Positions 58,111 through 64,000 of a DNA stretch of 64,000 bases are shown piece by piece. Each line of letters opens with the position of its first letter. Position 1 is the stretch's first letter. The translations under genes and the position numbers were made by a program. Source of the stretch: Fictibacillus enclensis (GTDB lineage Bacteria; Bacillota; Bacilli; Bacillales; Fictibacillaceae); assembly GCF_001457035.1 (NCBI RefSeq), contig NZ_KQ758617.1, positions 744,001 through 808,000 on the forward strand. Reading direction: 5' to 3'. The notes under the pieces are model-generated. The model saw only the letters and a program-made list of their open reading frames with translations, was not told where the DNA came from and made no database searches.

Positions 58111-59114
58111 TTAAACGATCCTTTTCGGGCGATATGAATAAAAAACGGCGTACCGATCAAGGCGGTCATCACACCAACCGGAACTTCTTCCGGAAGTACG
58201 ATGTATCGGGCGCCAATGTCGGCAGTGATCAGCAGTATCCCGCCAAATACAGCGGAAAAGGGAATAACCCAGCGATGGTCATTTCCGACAAGATAACGGG
58301 CGAAATGAGGAACAACAATACCGATAAAACTGATTGGGCCCGCCACTGCGACGGATCCACCCGCAAGTAGCACAATCAAGACACCGGCCAGGACCTTAAA
58401 GAGCAGTGTCCGCTGGCCGAGGCTTTTGGCAACATCTTCACCAAGTAAAAAGGTATTAAGCTGGCGGAACATCAGCAAGGAACCGATCCAGGCAATCAGA
58501 AGATAAGGAAGCACCGGATATAGAAATTCCAGTTTTCTGCCCTGTATCGATCCTGCCAGCCAGAATAGTACTTCTTCCAGCGCTTTTTGATTGGCCACAA
58601 GCATTCCTTGTGTAAGAGAGGCAAACATTGCAGCAATAACTGCACCAGCCAGTGTCATTTTTATTGGCGTTAAACCGCTGCGCCCGGCAGAACCCAATAT
58701 GTATACGGCCAAAGCCGAGACAGTTGCACCAAGAAACGCAATCCAGGTGAATTGCTGAAGAGAACTGATTTGAAAGAATGAGACAGCCATTACAATAAAA
58801 AAACCAGCTCCCGCGTTCAATCCGAAAATATCAGTGGATGCAATTGGATTCCGTGTCACCGCCTGCAGCAGCACACCGGCCAATGCCAGTGAAATTCCAA
58901 CTGCCGCACCGATCAAAGCGCGGGGAAGACGGGCATTTCGTATAATAAGATGCTGATTGGATCCATTAAAATCAGTGAATGCTGCAACAGCTGTTTTCCA
59001 GCTTGTGTCGGTGTATCCAAATACAACACTAAGTGCCATACAGACAGCCAACAAAAGAACTGCCAAAGCGAGAATGGCAATCTTCGCTTTTGATGATTGA
59101 ATTACTCCGTTCAT
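58107..59114 (-). CDS. FecCD-family siderophore permease 1
   Basis: 335 aa. 'RLPRALIGAAVGISLALAGVLLQAVTRNPIASTDIFGLNAGAGFFIV' and 'GPISFIGIVVPHFARYLVG'. GAGGT lies 4 nt before the ATG. First gene of the minus-strand operon, divergent from the binding protein and next to two Fur-like boxes. The arrangement (binding protein divergent, two permeases) is that of B. subtilis yfiY / yfiZ-yfhA for hydroxamate siderophores. Confidence 0.9.
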   Translation of the reverse strand: MNGVIQSSKAKIAILALAVLLLAVCMALSVVFGYTDTSWKTAVAAFTDFNGSNQHLIIRNARLPRALIGAAVGISLALAGVLLQAVTRNPIASTDIFGLNAGAGFFIVMAVSFFQISSLQQFTWIAFLGATVSALAVYILGSAGRSGLTPIKMTLAGAVIAAMFASLTQGMLVANQKALEEVLFWLAGSIQGRKLEFLYPVLPYLLIAWIGSLLMFRQLNTFLLGEDVAKSLGQRTLLFKVLAGVLIVLLAGGSVAVAGPISFIGIVVPHFARYLVGNDHRWVIPFSAVFGGILLITADIGARYIVLPEEVPVGVMTALIGTPFFIHIARKGSFK

Positions 59115-59180
59115 AAGGACCTCATTATTAGAAATTTACAATTATAGTTTAAAAAAGATAAAGCAGCATGTCAATGAATT

Positions 59181-59195
59181 TGAAAATCATTATCA
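59181..59195. promoter_or_regulatory. Fur box facing the permease operon
   Basis: TGAAAATCATTATCA matches the Fur box core TGATAATNATTATCA with one mismatch. It lies 67 bp before the permease start. Confidence 0.8.
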
Positions 59196-59202
59196 ATTAC
59201 TG

Positions 59203-59232
59203 TTGACTTTTATTTTTACTTTCAGGTATGAT
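59203..59232 (+). promoter_or_regulatory. Promoter of the siderophore-binding lipoprotein gene
   Basis: TTGACT (59203-59208), 18-bp spacer, TATGAT (59227-59232), with a Fur box immediately downstream. Confidence 0.65.
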
Positions 59233-59243
59233 TTGTCTGTAAA

Positions 59244-59258
59244 TGAAATTCATTATCA
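59244..59258. promoter_or_regulatory. Fur box over the start region of the binding-protein gene
   Basis: TGAAATTCATTATCA, 12 of 14 defined positions of the Fur core. It lies just downstream of the -10 box, where a repressor would block transcription. Confidence 0.75.
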
Positions 59259-59275
59259 ATTGGGGGAGAAGAAAT

Positions 59276-60229
59276 TTGAATACCGCAAAATCTACATATT
59301 CAAAATGGGGAATGATTATAGCCATTCTTTCGCTGATGCTTTTGGCAGCTTGCGGAGGGAATGATGGAAAGGAATCATCCGGGGAAGATTCTAAAGGATA
59401 CAGTGTTAAGCATGCGATGGGGACAACCGAGGTAAAGAGCGCAAAACGCGTTGTTGTTTTGACGAATGAAGGAACAGAAGCGGCGCTGGCAATGGGGGTA
59501 AAACCTGCTGGAGCCGTTAAATCCTGGCTCGGCGATCCATGGTATGATCACATAAAAGATGATATGAAAGGTGTAGAGGTGGTTGGTGACGAAAGCCAGG
59601 TTAATCTGGAAAAGATCGCTTCCCTTAAACCGGATCTTATTATTGGAAATAAAATGAGACAAGAAAAAATTTACGATCAATTAAATAAAATTGCACCTAC
59701 TGTTTTTGCAGAAGATTTGCGCGGCAACTGGAAAAAGAATTTCAAATTGTATTCCAAAGCATTAAATAAAGAAAAAGAAGGAAACAAGGTAATCAGTGAT
59801 TACGATCAGCGCGTAAATAAGATCAGTGAAAAAGCGGGAGATAACCTGAACAAGGAGATATCTGTTGTCCGTTTCATGCCAGGGGTTTCCCGCATCTACT
59901 TATCCAACTCGTTTTCCGGTGTGATCCTTGACCAGCTTGGCTTTAAACGTCCGAAGGTGGAAAGCAAGGATAATTTTGCAGCAGAAGTATCGAAAGAACA
60001 AATTCCGCAAATGGATGGTGATGAACTGTTTTACTTTACTTATGAAGCAGGGGACGGAGGAGCGACCAAACAGGAAAAAGAATGGACCAATGATCCGCTC
60101 TGGAAAAACCTAAAGGCAGTGAAACAGGGCAACGTCCACAAGGTTTCTGATGCCATCTGGAATACAGCAGGAGGCGTGAAGGCAGCGAACCTGATGCTTG
60201 ATGACATTGAAAAATATTTGGTGAAATAA
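59276..60229 (+). CDS. Iron-siderophore ABC transporter substrate-binding lipoprotein (YfiY-like)
   Basis: 317 aa. Signal peptide with lipobox LAAC, then an FecB-type (cluster A-II) SBP: 'VKSAKRVVVLTNEGTEAALAMGVKPAGAV', 'VNLEKIASLKPDLIIGN', 'VSVVRFMPGVSRIYLSNSFSGVILDQLGFKRP' order. TTG at 59276 has GGGGGAG 7 nt upstream. The ATG at 59243 would lie in the Fur box and has no ribosome site, so it is rejected. Captures a hydroxamate- or citrate-type ferric siderophore. Confidence 0.9.
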   Translation: MNTAKSTYSKWGMIIAILSLMLLAACGGNDGKESSGEDSKGYSVKHAMGTTEVKSAKRVVVLTNEGTEAALAMGVKPAGAVKSWLGDPWYDHIKDDMKGVEVVGDESQVNLEKIASLKPDLIIGNKMRQEKIYDQLNKIAPTVFAEDLRGNWKKNFKLYSKALNKEKEGNKVISDYDQRVNKISEKAGDNLNKEISVVRFMPGVSRIYLSNSFSGVILDQLGFKRPKVESKDNFAAEVSKEQIPQMDGDELFYFTYEAGDGGATKQEKEWTNDPLWKNLKAVKQGNVHKVSDAIWNTAGGVKAANLMLDDIEKYLVK

Positions 60230-60242
60230 GAAGAACAAATGA

Positions 60243-60274
60243 AGCTCGTGATGCCGTATCACGGGCTTTTTTTA
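60243..60274 (+). terminator. Terminator of the binding-protein gene
   Basis: AGCTCGTGAT (60243-60252) pairs with ATCACGGGCT (60258-60267) with one G-U, then TTTTTT. Confidence 0.85.
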
Positions 60275-60340
60275 ATGTTCTGATAGCGTTCTGTGTAATA
60301 ATTCACACGATGTTCTTCTTCAATCAGGAGGATTGATATA

Positions 60341-60400
60341 ATGGAACGCGTCAATTTCCGGCATGAAACATATGGACGACTTGTCCATATTGCCGTATAG
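60341..60400 (+). CDS. Candidate 19-aa leader peptide ahead of the YcgR-like permease
   Basis: ATG with AGGAGG 9 nt upstream opens a 19-codon frame, MERVNFRHETYGRLVHIAV, ending in TAG. Inside it ATATGGAC (60370-60377) and GTCCATAT (60383-60390) form a perfect 8-bp hairpin with a 5-nt loop. The permease start follows 35 nt after the stop, with its own AGGAGG. Looks like a translated leader. No amino-acid run was seen, so classical attenuation by charged tRNA is not indicated. Confidence 0.45.
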   Translation: MERVNFRHETYGRLVHIAV

Positions 60401-60434
60401 TAACTGCAGTAGTTTATCATCCAGGAGGCAAACT

Positions 60435-61322
60435 ATGCTCTATTTATCATTGCCGCAATCTTTTTTGCAGATGAATACCATTTTTATATCCATATTAATA
60501 GAAGCACTGCCCTTTGTAGTGCTCGGGGTTTTTATTGCAGGTATCATCCAAATCTTTGTATCAGAGGAACTGGTGGCTAGAATTATGCCGAAAAACCCGG
60601 TTCTTGCCGTATTGTTCGCCTCTTTTCTTGGCGCCCTTTTCCCTGCATGTGAATGCGGAATTGTGCCTATTGTAAGGCGCCTTGTTCAAAAAGGGGTGCC
60701 TATCTACGCCGGGGTTGCTTTTATGCTGACGGGTCCGATCATCAATCCAGTTGTTCTCTTTTCGACCTACGTCGCTTTTGGAAGCAACTGGTCCATGCCT
60801 TTATATCGGGCCGGAGGAGCTGTTGTCGTTTCTGTTGTTGTTGGTTTGATTCTCGCTTTCTTTTATAAGGGAGATGGCCTGAAAATCACACCAGAACATC
60901 ATCATCACACGCATGAAAAGCTTTCCGTTAAACAAAAACTTGGTGAAACGCTAAATCATGCGGTTGAAGAATTCTTTTCCATGGGAAAATACCTGGTGAT
61001 CGGTTCACTGATTGCTGCAGCGGTCCAAACGTATGTGAAAACCTCAACTCTTCTTGCCATCGGTCAGGGACAGGCTTCCTCGTCACTTGTCATGATGGGA
61101 CTTGCGTTTGTTTTATCTCTGTGTTCAGAAGCTGATGCGTTCATCGCGTCTTCCTTCAGAAGTACCTTTTCCACAGGGTCGATCGTTGCTTTTCTAGTAT
61201 TCGGTCCGATGCTTGATATGAAAAATTTATTGATGATGCTCTCGGCATTTAAAACAAAGCTGGTGCTCGTTACCGTTGTTTCATTGTCTGTTGTAGTGTT
61301 TTTATATTCGATGCTGTTCTAG
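60435..61322 (+). CDS. YcgR-like predicted permease (ArsP/DUF318 type)
   Basis: 295 aa, about eight membrane helices. 'FIAGIIQIFVSEELVARIMPKNPVLAVLFASFLGALFPACECGIVPIVRRLVQKGVPIYAGVAFMLTGPIINPVVL' (continuous over residues about 32-107) holds the conserved Cys pair C-E-C and the P-I-I-N-P loop of the family. A His-rich loop 'EHHHHTHE' around residue 155-162 suggests a metal ligand. AGGAGG lies 6 nt before the ATG at 60435; codons back to 60363 are rejected. Confidence 0.85.
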   Translation: MLYLSLPQSFLQMNTIFISILIEALPFVVLGVFIAGIIQIFVSEELVARIMPKNPVLAVLFASFLGALFPACECGIVPIVRRLVQKGVPIYAGVAFMLTGPIINPVVLFSTYVAFGSNWSMPLYRAGGAVVVSVVVGLILAFFYKGDGLKITPEHHHHTHEKLSVKQKLGETLNHAVEEFFSMGKYLVIGSLIAAAVQTYVKTSTLLAIGQGQASSSLVMMGLAFVLSLCSEADAFIASSFRSTFSTGSIVAFLVFGPMLDMKNLLMMLSAFKTKLVLVTVVSLSVVVFLYSMLF

Positions 61323-61336
61323 GGAGGTGTAGCATT

Positions 61337-62179
61337 ATGATGCGGGGATGCCTGTTAATGGGATTCACTTTTTTGATTATGCAGCTTCATGCGACCGGAA
61401 ATATAAGTAAGTATATTAATATGAAATATTCGTACCTGTCATTCAGCGTTATGTTCGCACTGGCTCTTTTGACCATCGTGCAATTTCGGAATGCCGTGAA
61501 GGAAGATGAAGGCGGCCATAGCTGCGATCATTGCGACCATGATCATTCCGTTGAGGATACTTGGTATAAAAAATTGTTTGTATATACCGTTTTTGCTTTT
61601 CCGGTCATTACCGGTATCTTTCTCCCGGTTGCCACCATGGATTCAAATATTGTAAAAGCAAAAGGGTTTCACTTCCCTGTCAATCAGGAGTCCAAAGGGG
61701 ATCCTTATGCACAGAATCAGTTTCTGCGTCCGGACACCAGTGTATATTATGGCCAGGATGCTTATGACAAGCTGATGAGGAAGGAAAAAAAGAAATATAC
61801 GAAATATGATACCCTTGCTTTGAATGATACGAACTTTCTTAAAGGAATGGAAACGATCTATAATTATACGGGGGATTTTCAAGATAAAACCATCTCGTTT
61901 AAGGGTTTTGTGTACAATGATCCGGATACGAAAAAGAACCAGCTCTTTATCTTTCGGTTTGGCATTATCCATTGTGTCGCTGATTCGGGCGTATATGGAA
62001 TGATGGTGGAAATGCCGGATGGCGTGAAGCTTAAAGATGATGACTGGATTACGGTAAAAGGCAAGATATCAGAGATCTATTATCAGCCGTTTAAAACGAA
62101 TATTCCGTATGTTAAGGTCCAATCCTGGAAACAAACATCCGCTCCAAAAGAGCAATATGTATACCGGGGGAATAATTAA
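61337..62179 (+). CDS. YcgQ-like TIGR03943-family partner protein
   Basis: 280 aa. Several N-terminal membrane helices, a His/Cys-rich loop 'GGHSCDHCDHDHS' (residues about 57-69), and a C-terminal soluble beta domain ('YNYTGDFQDKTISFKGFVYNDPDT' order, not continuous). The gene pair with the YcgR-like permease is conserved in Bacillus and always two genes. The His/Cys loop points to a divalent metal. AGGGAGGTG lies upstream of the ATG. Confidence 0.85.
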   Translation: MMRGCLLMGFTFLIMQLHATGNISKYINMKYSYLSFSVMFALALLTIVQFRNAVKEDEGGHSCDHCDHDHSVEDTWYKKLFVYTVFAFPVITGIFLPVATMDSNIVKAKGFHFPVNQESKGDPYAQNQFLRPDTSVYYGQDAYDKLMRKEKKKYTKYDTLALNDTNFLKGMETIYNYTGDFQDKTISFKGFVYNDPDTKKNQLFIFRFGIIHCVADSGVYGMMVEMPDGVKLKDDDWITVKGKISEIYYQPFKTNIPYVKVQSWKQTSAPKEQYVYRGNN

Positions 62180-62210
62180 AGCAGATCCAACAGGATCTGC
62201 TTTTTTTGTT
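62178..62210 (+). terminator. Terminator of the YcgR/YcgQ pair
   Basis: AAAGCAGATCC (62178-62188) pairs with GGATCTGCTTT (62193-62203), followed by TTTT. Confidence 0.92.
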
Positions 62211-62276
62211 TTGCAGGGACTGATGGCAATGCATGTTTTTACAGGAAGTGAAACATGATAAAAGAAAAAAGCGGGA

Positions 62277-62594
62277 GTGATGATTCTGGAAAAGCAGCCG
62301 TATTATGTGAACGTGGAAACAGGAGAAGTTCATTCAGACAAAACGGTTTCCAGTTTTGAGTTTGAAATCGAAGCAACGAATGAAGAGGTTAACCGTCTTA
62401 CTAAGTTATTCAGGGCATGTGATGAAGCTGCCAGGGATACGTTTTGGCGATCTCACGTTCCTTATGTCCCTTATCATAACGATCCTGACAATCACCGTTA
62501 TGACGAGGCGTTAAAAGACATTTACCAATTTATCCATGATCATGGTCAGCCCCTAACACGCGAACACATAGAATCCATGGGGATTCTTGACTAA
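62277..62594 (+). CDS. Uncharacterised 105-aa protein, family B copy 2
   Basis: No function recognised. Homologous to the protein at 15278-15619 (same 'YYVN'-type start, E/L/F helix, 'HxPYxxY' centre, terminal 'ESMGIL' against 'EEMGVI'). Rich in His and Tyr in the middle ('SHVPYVPYHNDPDNHRYDEAL'), which could bind metal. The initiation codon is uncertain: GTG at 62277 or ATG at 62280; the ribosome site GGGAG is very close to both. Confidence 0.68.
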   Translation: MMILEKQPYYVNVETGEVHSDKTVSSFEFEIEATNEEVNRLTKLFRACDEAARDTFWRSHVPYVPYHNDPDNHRYDEALKDIYQFIHDHGQPLTREHIESMGILD

Positions 62595-62602
62595 AATGAA
62601 GC

Positions 62603-62639
62603 AAAAAAAAGCTGCTCTGCGGTATGGTTCTACAGAGCA
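62603..62639 (-). terminator. Terminator of the deoxynucleoside kinase gene
   Basis: TGCTCTG (62613-62619) pairs with CAGAGCA (62633-62639); on the minus strand eight T residues follow. A further repeat TCAGCTCCT (62644-62652) / AGGAGCTGA (62685-62693) lies between it and the gene. Confidence 0.75.
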
Positions 62640-62709
62640 ATAGTCAGCTCCTCGTTTTATTGTTAGTACCAGTCTTTTTTAAGAAGGAGCTGATTATTCA
62701 TTGTTCCAA

Positions 62710-63351
62710 TTAAACGGCTACCGGTTCAAGAGAGAGGAGTTTTTCCTTAACCTGACTGAGGACCTTCTCGGCATCCTGTGGATCATGCAAGTCGTATTTC
62801 GTGCTGTCTATGATCAAAACCGGCGTTTTTGTATAGTGTTTGATCCATTCCTGATACTTTGCGTGCAACGTCTTATAATAGTCGAAAAGCTCAGGGTGGT
62901 TTTCAACCTGTTCATAATCACGTCCGCGGTTTTTGATGCGGGATAAAGCGGTCGGAAGGTCACTGTCCAGATAAATCAAAAGATCAGGGCGCGTGTCAGG
63001 TGATGGAGCACATTCCCGCATAAGCGTTTCAAGCAAGTCTTTATACGTTTCGAATTCCAGCTTGCTCATATTTCCGGCTTCATGATTCAATTCGGCAAAT
63101 ATCAGGTCTTCATACAGACTACGGTCAAGCACATTGTCCTGTGCTTTTGATGCCTGCCGAATCGTTTTAAAACGGGTATTTAAAAAATAGATCTGCAGAG
63201 GGAATGCCCACCGCTTTGGATTCACATAATAATCAGGCAAAATGGGGTTGTCTCCCACACTTTCATAATATATCTCACTTCCCAGCCTTGAGCTGATCAG
63301 CTCGGCAAAGGTAGTTTTGCCTGTTCCTATCATTCCTGCCATTAAAATCAC
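62710..63351 (-). CDS. Deoxynucleoside kinase (dCK/dGK family)
   Basis: 213 aa. P-loop 'GMIGTGKTT' (residues 6-14), 'VLDRSLYEDLIFA' holding the D-R-S motif, and 'RIKNRGRDYEQ' (lid region, R-x-x-x-R-x-R). It phosphorylates dA/dC or dG for the nucleotide salvage pathway; specificity cannot be resolved from sequence. GTG start at 63351 with GGGGGA 8 nt upstream. Divergent from the next gene. Confidence 0.9.
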   Translation of the reverse strand: MILMAGMIGTGKTTFAELISSRLGSEIYYESVGDNPILPDYYVNPKRWAFPLQIYFLNTRFKTIRQASKAQDNVLDRSLYEDLIFAELNHEAGNMSKLEFETYKDLLETLMRECAPSPDTRPDLLIYLDSDLPTALSRIKNRGRDYEQVENHPELFDYYKTLHAKYQEWIKHYTKTPVLIIDSTKYDLHDPQDAEKVLSQVKEKLLSLEPVAV

Positions 63352-63550
63352 TAAACTTTTCCCCCTGTTTGATACTGTGTATATATGTATGTATTTATCT
63401 TTATCTATATATAGTGCTATATGGGCAAAGACCTTCTAAATATATCACTTTTGCCTTAAGCTGAATAGTACATTTCTGTAGATAGCTCTGTTATTATATG
63501 AATAAGGACAGGGTAACCCCTTTCCGATTATCGCGAGGAAGGTGTGTCAT

Positions 63551-64000
63551 ATGACTGTGAAACTTAAAGTGTACTCTGATTTTACATGCCCTTACTGCTA
63601 TCTTGCGGAATCTGTGATTCAGAGGGCCGCGGAAGGCAAGGATGTTGAATTAGAGTGGGTTCCATTGGAACTGCACCCATTTCCTTCGCCAACAAAAGAA
63701 TGGAACGATGTGAAAGAAAGCTGGAAGTCTTCCGTTCTCCCCTATGCGAAAGAATTGGGGATCACAATCAAGCATCCTGAAGAAACGTCCTTACCGTATA
63801 CACATTTAGCCCTTCAAGGGTACATTTATGCAAAAGAACAAGGCAGAGCCCAAGATTATGTAAAACGTGTTTTTTCTGCTCTCTTTGAAGAGGGACGGGA
63901 TATCGGCTCTAAACAAATCCTGACAGAGATTGCAGAACAATCAGGACTTGACCAAGATTCATTTCGTGCAGTTTTGGACTCTGAAGAGTATGATCGAAAA
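63551..64000 (+). CDS. DsbA-family oxidoreductase (FrnE/HCCA isomerase type), 5' part
   Basis: The first 150 codons of a thioredoxin-fold protein, cut by the window end. N-terminal 'KLKVYSDFTCPYCYLAESVIQRA' has the active C-P-Y-C (Cys13/Cys16). The helical insertion and 'TSLPYTHLALQGYIYAKEQG' are typical of the FrnE/2-hydroxychromene-2-carboxylate isomerase-like DsbA group, cytoplasmic thiol-disulphide proteins. AGGAAGGTG lies before the ATG. Confidence 0.88.
   Translation, partial: MTVKLKVYSDFTCPYCYLAESVIQRAAEGKDVELEWVPLELHPFPSPTKEWNDVKESWKSSVLPYAKELGITIKHPEETSLPYTHLALQGYIYAKEQGRAQDYVKRVFSALFEEGRDIGSKQILTEIAEQSGLDQDSFRAVLDSEEYDRK

Noticed and set aside
59243-59275. ATG at 59243 as the start of the siderophore-binding protein
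   Set aside because: It lies in the Fur box, lacks a ribosome site, and the TTG at 59276 with GGGGGAG gives a clean lipoprotein signal.
1-64000. CRISPR arrays, transposons, tRNA or rRNA genes
   Set aside because: No regularly spaced repeats, transposase-like proteins, terminal inverted repeats with target duplications, or recognisable tRNA/rRNA sequences were found by eye.

Overview
The window is chromosomal DNA of an aerobic, endospore-forming Bacillaceae bacterium. The evidence is two gerA-type germinant-receptor operons, an alpha/beta-type small acid-soluble spore protein, SspL, two YjcZ-type sporulation micropeptides, purine-rich Shine-Dalgarno sequences, ATG/GTG/TTG starts and many classical intrinsic terminators. 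No rRNA, tRNA, insertion sequence, prophage or CRISPR array was recognised. The genus cannot be fixed from the sequence alone.

Layout. 0-10 kb: two gerA operons on the minus strand (the first gerC-like gene runs off the left edge), separated by a secreted NlpC/P60 peptidase, an unknown gene, and an HxlR regulator followed by a two-domain VOC protein. 10-17 kb: acetyltransferase, TrhA/hemolysin III, a glnQHMP-type glutamine ABC transporter, Ohr, small unknown proteins, an orphan FlgM-like protein and a holin-like protein. 17-25 kb: YkvI-type and APC transporters, a SEC-C protein, an IDEAL protein, and a TPP-riboswitch-controlled thiD-thiM-thiE operon. 25-29 kb: an ArsR-like regulator / 83-aa protein / ClpP operon and two MFS exporters. 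29.7-33.6 kb: a four-gene sugar-derivative operon (ThuA-like, two Gfo/Idh/MocA, sugar isomerase/epimerase) behind two perfect 12-bp palindromes. 33.6-38 kb: YtxH, YdjO-like, WYL regulator, SspL, Gnd, thioesterase, SASP. 37.9-39 kb: yidC preceded by an overlapping MifM-like leader. 39-48 kb: HAD phosphatase, patatin-like protein, ABC-2 transporter, class B PBP, two YjcZ micropeptides, CopC-like protein, MoaB, FbpA-like protein, CBS protein. 48.4-52.1 kb: class I ribonucleotide reductase nrdA-nrdB behind two NrdR-like boxes, a cobalamin riboswitch and two terminator hairpins. 52-64 kb: paired FluC fluoride channels, DedA, nitronate monooxygenase, a Fur-box-flanked siderophore uptake locus with an FhuF-like reductase, a YcgR/YcgQ-like pair with a candidate leader peptide, a deoxynucleoside kinase and a truncated DsbA-family gene.

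The most interesting regulatory signals are: (1) a probable divergent MifM-type arrest leader upstream of yidC, whose ORF has no stop before yidC and whose 3' end forms a 15-bp stem burying the yidC Shine-Dalgarno; (2) layered control of nrdAB by NrdR boxes, B12 riboswitch and tandem hairpins; (3) an autoregulated-looking regulator/small protein/ClpP operon; (4) a short leader ORF with an internal hairpin ahead of the YcgR-like permease; (5) two families of small unknown proteins that each occur twice in the window.
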